Below, piece after piece: positions 56,401 to 64,000 of a DNA stretch of 64,000 nucleotides; positions within the stretch are counted from its first letter, which is position 1; each line of letters opens with the position of its first letter. A model generated the notes under the pieces. That model made no database searches. It was not told the origin of the DNA and worked only from the letters and a program-made list of their open reading frames with translations. The stretch is taken from the NCBI GenBank assembly GCA_026260175.1, contig JAKCWW010000615.1, forward strand, positions 36,759 to 100,758, written 5' to 3'. Source of the DNA: Reticulitermes lucifugus. Its lineage: Eukaryota > Arthropoda > Insecta > Blattodea > Rhinotermitidae. The position numbers and the translations under genes are program-made.

Positions 56401-56636
56401 TTTTATTTAATAACGCTGTGAGTTTCTAAGATTATGTAGCGTAGGTGGTAGATGAATGGAATATAAGTGAGGAGAGTTGATGGAGTGATACAAACAGGGG
56501 AAGACCGAAGTACTCGGAGGAAAACCTGTCCAGTGCCACTTTGTTCTCTTTGTTCCATATATGCTGGCCTGGGGTGGAGCCCCGGTCTCCCGGTGAGAGC
56601 CTGGCGACACACCGTCTGAACCGTGGCACGGCCGTA
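56401..56636 (-). mobile_element. SINE-D copy, minus strand, with TTTATTTAAYRACGCTGT end
   Basis: Left end TTTTATTTAATAACGCTGTG is the 3' terminus in reverse. Internal CAAACAGGGGAAGACCGAAG, AAAACCTGTCCAGTGCCACT and head remnants GGTCTCCCGGTGAGAGCCTG...ACCGTGGCACGGCCG. The B box is degraded (GGGTGGAGCCCCGG). Confidence 0.75.
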
Positions 56637-57107
56637 TAGAATTACGTATTGAATGCTAAGCAGGCCGGTAGTTATGCAAGCTACGTCCTACAGTTCCGTT
56701 TTTTTCCCCCTTCTTCTGTCCGTAAGAACTAAACAAAACGTTCTGAGTCATTGCTATCATTATGGCCTTCCTTCTAGCATCGTTCTCATTGCGTTGTATC
56801 TAAATTAACCTCTGTACCTGTGCCTTGTCTTAATTTCTTTTGCCTTGATTACTATTCAACACTCAACTTTCTCCTTTCATCTTTCGCATGTCCACACCAC
56901 GACCCTTTCGTCAGATCTCATTTTTCCTGTTGTTTAAGCTCTTCCTTGCCTACCATTTTCAGCAAGAAAGTGCACATTAAGACAGTTCATTTAAATCTGT
57001 GAGAAATGTCACAGAGATTAAACTCTACAACACTCAAGACTTGAAATATAGTACAGACTAGGTCTACTGTCTTCTTGGATGTTATGCCGTGGGGTCTGGT
57101 AGATGTA

Positions 57108-57148
57108 TACCGACGTTTCAGAGGAACCTGCTGTTCCTATCATTAGCG
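57108..57148 (-). ncRNA. Hammerhead-like stem-loop motif
   Basis: Minus strand: GCTAATGATAGGAACAGCAG then GTTCCTCTGAAACGTCGG. Stem AGGAAC/GTTCCT is perfect (6 bp). Core CTAATGA differs from CTGATGA at one base. Followed by CATCTACCAGACCCCACGGC as in other copies. Confidence 0.4.
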
Positions 57149-57375
57149 TTATCTTTTCTACAGTCACGGCCTTGAGAACCTCAAACTTCAAATTTAAATA
57201 TTTCAACTTAATGCCTAGCTCTATCTGTAAACTGTTGGTTGGGTTTTGGATTATGAATATCTATGTCATTTATTTATTGTTTATATTGATGATATTCATC
57301 CCGTTGTGCTTTGGTAAATCAATATTAATATATATTTTACAGTCAAAGACAGCAATTTATTATATTCAATAATGC

Positions 57376-57417
57376 TACATGTTTCGGTCTGTACGAGGAT
57401 CTTCAATATAGTTTTCT
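57376..57417 (-). ncRNA. Stem-loop motif relative (GACCGAAACATGT)
   Basis: Minus strand: TTGAAGATCCTCGTACAGAC then CGAAACATGTAGCAT. The GAAACATGT half is kept; the 5' half reads TTGAAGAT, as also seen near 38.1 and 62.2 kb. Confidence 0.3.
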
Positions 57418-57681
57418 TGTTAAAATCATGCTGCGTTGTTACTGCAGTTCGTTGAAATGTTTTTTTGTTAAAATATTTGGGTAAAATGCTTTGTGCAAGC
57501 TGTATTCCGTTTGGCTTGTTGGATGTTTATTTTCCCGGCGTGTTTATGTTTGTCTGCATGCACACGTTCTCATGAATCTATTACATTGTATGCAAATCTG
57601 TAATGAGTAATTAAGTTACTGTAGTATTTTAAATTTCAAATATGGGTATTACTCAAATGATCTTTATGTGATTTATTACTT

Positions 57682-57739
57682 ACGATTTGTTATTCTAATT
57701 TGACGTTCAATTGAACGTCAAATTAGAATAATAAATCGT
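57682..57739. repeat. 58-bp spacerless palindrome
   Basis: ACGATTTGTTATTCTAATTT plus GACGTTCAA is followed without a spacer by its own reverse complement; a single mismatch (57,690 against 57,731). Centre is TTCAA|TTGAA at 57,710/57,711. Confidence 0.9.
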
Positions 57740-59029
57740 CTTTGTAATTCGCTTAATCACTTAAGGCCCAGTAGTAGCTATGTGTACCACCTGCTGTAAC
57801 ATTACGAAACTCTGCATTTTGCTCAGTGCGTTTATGAGTTTCTTGTGATTCTCACTATAAACACTGATTACTCGTGTTTCCCTAAAGAACATTTACCGGG
57901 CGGTCTTTCTAATCGACGACGACTCGTTCTGTGTGAGCTGCGAATTGAAGTTTTATAAATTGGATGCATGCCAGTCTTCAGAATTTGTTTATGGAAAATT
58001 GAAAACTCCTGAAAATATTTTCTGAAGACCGCCACTCTTTTCTGTCAATTAAACCGTTTGTTACTCAAGCAAAGAACAGACAAGATGAGGTGTGTGAAAC
58101 ACATCTGCACGTTTTTAAAAATAAAGCAATTGTACGTTTGAAATTAAAACGTATCTCTCAAAGTCCTTAGAAATGTATCCAGGTTCCAGTGGTAAAGACT
58201 GATGTCTGTAGTATCTTCAGAAATTAATGTAAATGAGAAGAGTCGGAAGCTCTTTTCTAGTTTTGGGTACGTGCGTTAGGACTCGGTGTCAGGGATCAAC
58301 CCACATCCAAACCTCTTATAATCACAAGGCAGCATGTGACAAGAGAAACGAGCGTGGATAAAGAGCCATACCCCAACCGGGGTTCGAAGTCGTGAGTTGC
58401 CTTAAGGTCGTCCGCAGTTTATTCCGTACAGACATTGAAATCGGCGTAATTTTACTTTATTCATCGTGACGTCATTATTTCTTCTCTCGACTGTGTGTAT
58501 AAAGATATGATTTTCTAACGAACTTGTTACGTTGAAGATTCCGAAATTGGCCTAATCCTAGCTGGGTCACAAGGGATGAACTGTGAACCCGTCCTTATAC
58601 TCTGGGCGATTAGTTAACATTCATTCCTTCTTTGTCTTCTCCCTCTCAGTGTCACGCTGTCTACTTAACCCACACAAGTGTCTTACGCTTAATCTTCTGT
58701 GTCGAGTCTTAAAAGTGTGAATGACACTGTCTGCATGTAAAAAAGAAAGCACACACACACAATTAAACTGTGCTCGGACGTGCTTCTCATTTAAACACTA
58801 GTTAAAAATGTCATCAAGGGATGAACTTAAATGTCTCTTCTACTCATTATCTTAGTCTTCATCTCCCTTACTATCTTTTATCTTTCGTTTTAAGGCTTTT
58901 CTACCGCATTATAGCGACAGGGGCCTCTTCGGTTAATATATGCAAACTGCGAAAGTAATCGTAGCGTTACAATTGCTGATAGTGTCATCTATATCTGAAT
59001 GGCATTCGAACAATAGCGTGTATAACCGT
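57740..59029. other. No gene seen
   Basis: At 58,260-58,440 a GC-richer stretch (ACCCCAACCGGGGTTCGAAG) may be an unclassified repeat. Confidence 0.45.
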
Positions 59030-59230
59030 TGGGAGTCCCCCGCGAATAAATAATCGGGACCCCCTTGAAATTATTAGCGAAGGTACTCCCAGATTTCTTA
59101 ACAGGGATGCAGAATACTGTCATAAGAAGTCCAATACGAGTGAATCTGCAAAATATGTTAGTATTACATGCGTTTGGGACACATGCGGCCCCTCCGCGCC
59201 GCGGGTTGTACGGGGGCCTTTTCAACGGCA
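59030..59230. other. GC-rich patch, unclassified
   Basis: Contains GGGAGTCCCCCGCGAATAAA and CGGCCCCTCCGCGCCGCGGG in an AT-rich setting. The minus strand is open for 80 codons with no family resemblance. Probably part of a GC-rich repeat. Confidence 0.35.
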
Positions 59231-59633
59231 CTGAATTCTAATAAGAGAAGTCATTAATTTGATGAAATTTAATTATAGTTTACTGTTTTTGCTTGAATTT
59301 CGTCAGATTCTTCAAATTTGAAAATTACTTTACCTGTACAGTTTGACACAGTTGTACCTTCTTATTTGTTTTATGGACAGTTTGCCCAGATGCTAGCAGC
59401 TATTTGTACACTCTTGATATAGTGGTATATTTCAAACAACTATTCCTATAATCACTTGGAATCACGGAATTGGAATTGACAAGGACGCATTACGGCAGCG
59501 CTAACTTGTTCGGTAATTTTCGACTTTCTGTTAAAAGGGTACATGATCTCAGCCGCTACTCTAAAAAGCTGTGCTGTGAAGTAGCAATTGTTAAAGTCTG
59601 TAACTTGCACAATTAACCAGTAACGCGACATTA

Positions 59634-59937
59634 CAGTCACTACTCTGTTATCTTTGTCAGGACTCTGTCATCATAGTCACTGCCTTGTCTTCATTCACTA
59701 CTCTATCTTCACAGTCACTGCTCTGGCATCATAGTATTCTGCTATCGTTGTCAGTACTGTGTAATCATAGTCACTACCCTGTCTTCATAGTCACTACTCT
59801 GTCCTCATCGTCACTACTCTATTACCTTAGTCAGTACTGTCACCATAGTCATTTTCCTGTTTCCATAGTCACTACTGTGTCATTACAGTCACTACTCTGT
59901 CATCATACTCGCTACTCTCTGTCGTTGTAGATCCATG
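59634..59937. repeat. Minisatellite with a unit of about 20 bp
   Basis: Roughly fifteen diverged units of the type CATAGTCACTACTCTGTCAT run from AGTCACTACTCTGTTATCTT to CGCTACTCTCTGTC. Units vary by substitution and small indels, so spacing drifts between 17 and 23 bp. Confidence 0.85.
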
Positions 59938-60554
59938 TTAATACTCATGCGACAGCTGATCACCAGATTGAGCTAGCGTCGGTATTATACTGATACACTA
60001 GCGTCTGAATTCGATTTTCAGGCAATGTTTCAAAAGTTAGGTGAGGTCTGTAGCGCTTTTGAGGATTAAACAACATATACTTTTTCAGAACGCTGATGTG
60101 TGGTACTAATATAATATTGTAATAGCATTAAAATTGTTTTTTTTTATTTGCGAACATACATTAAGTCAAGTAACAAGCACTACAAATTAGGCCATAGTTT
60201 CATACATTATCAATGCAGTTAACACTGCGATTGGCTGATGTCATAATCACATTGTTTTCTTTTCGGCTTGTATTTTGGCTTAAAAACAACTTTTAATGTA
60301 TTTTCAGACATTGCAGGAATGGCGTGAATCCATTAACCTATCCATCCTCAAGACGGAAAATTTTCTAATATAACGTTCTTGGCATTTTTTGATTCCATGA
60401 GGTGTATTTTATCCGTTTTTTATGAGAAAATTTTACAGATATGTATGCATGGACACCTGTACTTCCTACTAATAAACTTAGTCTGAATACACTTGCATAC
60501 ATCTTTATTGGACTGATCATATATTGTGTTGAGATTTGATTACATTTTATGTTA

Positions 60555-60790
60555 TGAAAGAAGTTGGTGCAGGGGTGCGGGGGTTGTGTGTGGGTGGATG
60601 TTAGAGGGCGAGTCTACCCCTTCCTCTGGTCGTAGATGCGCAGAGCTAGGTCGGGAGTCGATCAGTGTTACTGGGTTTGGCGAGAGGCGGAGCGCCCTTT
60701 TACCGCGGGCATGCTCTATCTTCGCCTCGTTCGGTGTCCATACACGTGTCATCATATTTCCTAAAAGCTGCCTGCGATAAAGGCCAAAGA
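60555..60790. other. GC-rich patch, unclassified repeat-like
   Basis: Open on both strands for 80 or so codons (GVRGLCVGGC-type forward; LRLSPNPVTLIDSRPSSAHL reverse). The reverse peptide has the look of element-derived peptides in insect gene sets, but I cannot name the family. Confidence 0.35.
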
Positions 60791-62048
60791 CTGACATCAG
60801 TACAATGTCGTATACTCTGTTAACCTTGGCTGTTGTAACGTCCTCGTCAATAAGCGAAAGTAGGTCCCATCGGCTTCCAAGTCTTTGCGTTGGATGCAGC
60901 GTGCAATGAATGTCTCAGCTCGACCGGAAGAGCAATATCTTCACTGTTAATTACATAGGTTACGAGACATAAACTTGATCCATTATTAATTCCATAGATC
61001 AGAGTCCTCGGAAAATTAGTAAGCACCCAGGTAATAGTGAAATTTCCTGCCTTTTATGAAACTCGAAAGTTAGTTGCCATATTTACAGGATCCTACCATT
61101 GCCCCTTATCATGACCCAGAAGAATCTCTTCCACGTTCTCAGAATTTCTTAAGATTAGTCTTAATAAACTATTTACATCTGTCCTTCGTGTACCTTATTT
61201 CTCCTTGTAAATAATGCAGAAAATATTTGGCAAGCTAGCAAGGACGTTGCTTTTGACGTAATATGTAGGTAAAATAAGTGTTTGAACACCTTACTGGTAT
61301 CCTCTTCTTTATCCGTCTTATGCTATATTTTGTTGTATTCCATTGTAAATGGTTCAGAAATTAGATAAGCTAGCAAACAATATTATTCCTGACGTAAAAT
61401 GTAGATGACAGTGCTTGAACATGCACCGAAACCAGAAATCTTCCGTAAGATTATGATATAGCTGTACGTCGTAAATAATTGGAAATATTTATAAATCTAA
61501 ATGCCACAAATAACAGTAAGGAATAGGAGTAATAGACTATACTTTTACGAGTATTTCACACATGTAACTAGTATCCTGCGTTAATTGTAATTCCGCATTA
61601 CATCTGTCGTGCATCCATCAAAATGCTTACTTACTGGTGTTACGGTGGCTGCAAGATATAAGGGTACCTAAGCATTTCAGACATAATAGCTGCAAATGGG
61701 AGTTTACTGTCGGACCAGTTGATGCTGGTTTGGCTCTCGTGTAACAAAGAAACTCTTGTCAGACAAAAGATTTTACTTTTGAGTTGGCTGTTGCTTCATA
61801 TTTTATGGTGGTCATTTGTGGACAAGTATCTATTACGTTGTAGTAAGGGTCGTTGTATTTAGAGAGCCGTTTACAGTATTTGGTACTCGGTGTTGAATTA
61901 ATCTGTCTTCATTGGTGCTGTTTCATCTGTTCATTTCCGCCGAGTGTGTAAGTGGACACGTGACATGAAGGTCATCTTATTTATTTGAAACGTTCATAGC
62001 TTAATCAGATGCGTCACTGACATGTAGACTGAGTGTCGTGACATGCAG
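60791..62048. other. No gene seen
   Basis: A loosely duplicated stretch: ATAATGCAGAAAATATTTGG...GACGTAATATGTAGG (61,207-61,270) and AAATGGTTCAGAAATTAGAT...GACGTAAAATGTAGA (61,347-61,406), period about 140 bp. Confidence 0.45.
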
Positions 62049-62080
62049 TAATGATACTTCGGTAAAACCGAAACATGTCT
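62049..62080 (+). ncRNA. Hammerhead-like stem-loop motif, degenerate
   Basis: TAATGATACTTCGGTAAAAC then CGAAACATGTCTGC. GGT/ACC stem and the GAAACATGT end are kept; the first core bases are lost. It lies about 65 bp before the 202-bp fold-back. Confidence 0.35.
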
Positions 62081-62142
62081 GCAATTAAATGTTGTAAAAA
62101 CAAGTTGGGACGTTGATTTTAGGCTTCCGCCGCAATGTTGAC

Positions 62143-62344
62143 GAGATCTGCGCTCTTGTAGGATATTGCGCGGTGTCGTGTGGTAATTGTTTACCGACGT
62201 TTCGGGATAGCATATCGGTCCCATCTTCAAGGGTCAAGAGTGGGGACTCTTGACCCTTGAAGATGGGACCGATACGTTGTCCCGAAACGTCGGTAAACAA
62301 TTACCACACGACGCCGCGTAATATCCCAGAAGAGCGCAGATCTC
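62143..62344. mobile_element. 202-bp near-perfect fold-back (inverted repeat)
   Basis: Arms 62,143-62,241 and 62,246-62,344 (99 bp each) are separated by GGGG. Left arm begins GAGATCTGCGCTCTTGTAGG and includes TGTGGTAATTGTTTACCGAC, GTTTCGGGATAGCATATCGG and CCATCTTCAAGGGTCAAGAG; the right arm repeats them in reverse with only a handful of differences. Each arm contains the GAAAC-type stem-loop relative. A flanking CAAGTTGGGAC occurs direct at 62,101 and 62,344, hinting at a larger unit. Confidence 0.8.
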
Positions 62345-62638
62345 AAGTTGGGACATTTCCGTAGAGCGTAACATGTGTGGTGCGTTTGCTCGGTTAATGT
62401 ACAAAACAAATATTTAATATTTAGCAATATTTACTTATTCTTATATATGTAAATTTTTAGATTACTCTTGAACGAGACTTGGACGCCCACGTCAAAATGT
62501 AAAAAGCAGTCTCGGCTTCGGTAGGAGTTGTAGCGCCCCAAAATTTGTTTTAAAAAAAAAGTTGCTGCAAGACAAACGCCTCTGAGCTGAGTGTTCGGGA
62601 GAATATCCCGTATTTAATCTGCTTCCTCGTGTATGTGT

Positions 62639-62932
62639 GAAGCCGCGATATCGCAGTCGGTATAGCGACACGCTACGGGATGGACGGCCCGGGGATCGAA
62701 TCCCAGTGGGGGCGAGATTTTCCGCGCCCGTCCAGACCGGCCCTGGGGTCTACCCATTCTCCTGTACAATGGGTACCGGGTGTCTCTCCCGGGGGTAAAG
62801 CGGCCGGGACGTTGCGTTGGCCACCTACCCCCATCCAGCACCGAAGTAAAAGAAAGAGTAGATATATACCTCCACTCCCCCACTGGGTCTTTATGGCCTG
62901 CTCTGGGGTGAACGTTGCCTTTACTTTACCTC
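62639..62932 (+). mobile_element. SINE-A copy, best preserved
   Basis: Head GCAGTCGGTATAGCGACACG, B box GGGGATCGAATCCC at 62,691-62,704, GC-rich body CGCCCGTCCAGACCGGCCCT, TACAATGGGTACCGGGTG, GGGGGTAAAGCGGCCGGGAC, then CTCTGGGGTGAACGTTGCCT and a TTTACTTTACC tail. An internal RNA polymerase III promoter of tRNA type is implied. The body is open in one frame for 112 codons, a by-product of its GC-rich sequence and not a gene. Confidence 0.85.
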
Positions 62933-63091
62933 GTGAATGTAGTTTTGATTTGCCACTGTTGGTCCGAAATGCTCCAATTTCGTCACATTTTCGAAAGATA
63001 TGTTACCCATATTTGTGATTTTATCCTTTATCCCTGAGTTACATATCTGACATATAGCCTAGTCAGTTTTGTTTCGTTTATTTGTAGACTA

Positions 63092-63360
63092 ACGGTATAG
63101 TGACTAGGCTACGGGCAGGTCGTTCGAGGGTTCGAATCCCAGCAGGGACAATAAATTTTTCTCTTCTCCAAAACGTCCTTCTGGGGCCCTCCAAGCCTCC
63201 TATTCAATGGTAACCATGGTTCTTTCCGAGGTGTAAGGCGGCCAGGGCGTGAACGTGACCATATACTTCTATCTGATGCTGTAGTTAAGAATGAGTTGAG
63301 CGATACTTCTAGTCCCCCTGTGTGCCTTCATGGTGTGGGTAGGGACAACTTCACCTATTA
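63092..63360 (+). mobile_element. SINE-A copy, subfamily b, with canonical B box
   Basis: Head TAGTGACTAGGCTACGGGCA, B box GGTTCGAATCC at 63,129-63,139 (matches GGTTCGANTCC), body CTTCTGGGGCCCTCCAAGCC and GTGTAAGGCGGCCAGGGCG, 3' end GTGTGCCTTCATGGTGTGGG. Only about 160 bp behind the 62.6 kb copy in the same orientation. Confidence 0.82.
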
Positions 63361-63850
63361 CCTTCCATGCTATTCTGTGGCGAAACTCTCTTAGACTGAG
63401 GACAATTGTTTTTCTGTTGATCGAGTAGTTGATTGTGGTCGCGGCTGTTGTATGTTCATCTGTCTCGGTCGTCCCGTTTTACCCCGGCCTATTATGTCCC
63501 CGTGGTTGCTCGTTTGTCAGGTGGCTGGTGAGAACTTGAAGTGGCTACTGGTTAAAGCTTGATTGCCACTGCCTGCCTCAAGTATTCCTGACATCCGTGC
63601 CCTTTGTATGGTCAAGATGGGGGCCACATTTTAAACAGTGTAATTACTTCCGTACCCGCAGGATCTCGGACTCAAAGAATTATCGGTAATTACACTACTG
63701 TGACATTCCCTGTGCTTTCTTCGTGAATCGCTCGTGCGGCTGGTTAGAGCTTGGTATATCTGTTAGAGAGTTAAGGCAGAGAGATTGTATCCAGACATAA
63801 ATTTATTATCGTGTCTAAAGTCGTTAGTTTTAATTAGACCTAATATCTAT

Positions 63851-63885
63851 GAACGGCTGGGGTTCGATTCCCGTTGGGGACCTTG
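63851..63885 (+). mobile_element. SINE head fragment (B box only)
   Basis: GAACGGCTGGGGTTCGATTC CCGTTGGGGAC is a tRNA-like B box with the flanks seen in SINE-A-type heads; no body follows. Split here for length. Confidence 0.4.
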
Positions 63886-63940
63886 TGTTTTTTCATGGAT
63901 GGACTTTTAATCAAGTTAATTTACTATGACAGTTAAGACA

Positions 63941-64000
63941 GCCGATCCCAGTGGCCGTGCGGTCTAAGGCGTGGGTCTTCGACCGCTCGCTTACTAGGAT
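63941..64000 (+). mobile_element. SINE-B copy, cut by the window end
   Basis: GCCGATCCCAGTGGCCGTGC followed by GGTCTAAGGCGTGGGTC is the SINE-B head up to the stretch before the B box. The rest lies outside. Confidence 0.75.

Noticed and set aside
58260-58440. SINE-like stretch with GGGGTTCGAAGTC
   Set aside because: The B box is imperfect, no A box is found in either orientation, and no second copy is in the window.
62680-63018. 112-codon ORF as a gene
   Set aside because: It lies over the SINE-A body, whose GC-rich sequence is open in several frames in every copy.
1-64000. CRISPR array, bacterial operon, phage or integron content
   Set aside because: No regularly spaced repeats with unique spacers, no prokaryotic gene structure, and all supported features are eukaryotic.

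Overview
This is animal nuclear DNA, almost certainly from an insect: AT-rich, intron- and repeat-dominated, with no operons and no long intact ORFs. The mix of tRNA-derived SINEs and decayed non-LTR retrotransposon 3' ends resembles what I recall of cockroach genomes. Periplaneta-like Blattodea is my best guess (about 0.6); no marker gene settles it.

One host gene is well supported. At 33,907-34,116 (+) lies a 70-codon first coding exon resembling the N-terminus of the nuclear pore protein Nup88 (Drosophila members only). It starts at an ATG after a possible splice acceptor and ends at a CAG|GTAAGG donor in phase 0. No later exon was found, so the rest is presumably intronic or lies past the window. 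The region 34.1-37.2 kb, and more loosely 34.1-41 kb, is poorer in young repeats than its flanks, which fits an intron. A Tudor-like ORF lies 1 kb upstream (32,645-32,869) and an unrecognised 127-codon ORF at 23,122-23,505. Neither is secure.

Nearly everything else recognisable is mobile-element debris. (1) Two groups of non-LTR retrotransposon C-termini. LINE-G carries the GHVARMGE / RPRRRWEDNIKMDL peptide; its fragments lie at 10.9, 20.4, 24.4 and 44.7-55.6 kb, with eight in the last 11 kb. LINE-H carries LYGAETWTLRK and an FGRGYGPVVRQTT-like tail; copies are at 3.9, 6.9 and 45.3 kb. (2) Four kinds of tRNA-like SINE. SINE-A has ten copies, a TAGCGACTAGG head and a (TTTACC)n tail. SINE-B is tRNA-Leu-like with three copies. 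SINE-D has four copies. SINE-F has one copy, interrupted by the 50-N assembly gap at 33,328-33,377. (3) Family C, a repeat of about 500 bp with a TTTTAGGCGCGTTCGC boundary and an internal (GTCT)n, in seven copies. (4) A fold-back family whose arms carry a conserved stem-loop, CTGATGAT-GGNN-loop-NNCC-GAAAC.

The fold-back stem-loop is the most interesting signal. It occurs at a dozen or more sites on both strands and resembles a hammerhead ribozyme core (CUGAUGA...GAAA) with one extra conserved U. Penelope-like retroelements are known to carry hammerhead motifs in terminal repeats that are often inverted, so these may be relics of such elements; this is inference. Related structures are a 202-bp near-perfect fold-back (62,143-62,344), one nested inside an old family C copy (about 37,980-38,415), and a third at 55,862-56,112. 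Separate oddities are a spacerless 58-bp palindrome (57,682-57,739), a 20-bp-period minisatellite (59.6-59.9 kb) and local tandem duplications within LINE-G fragments (52.0-52.7 kb).
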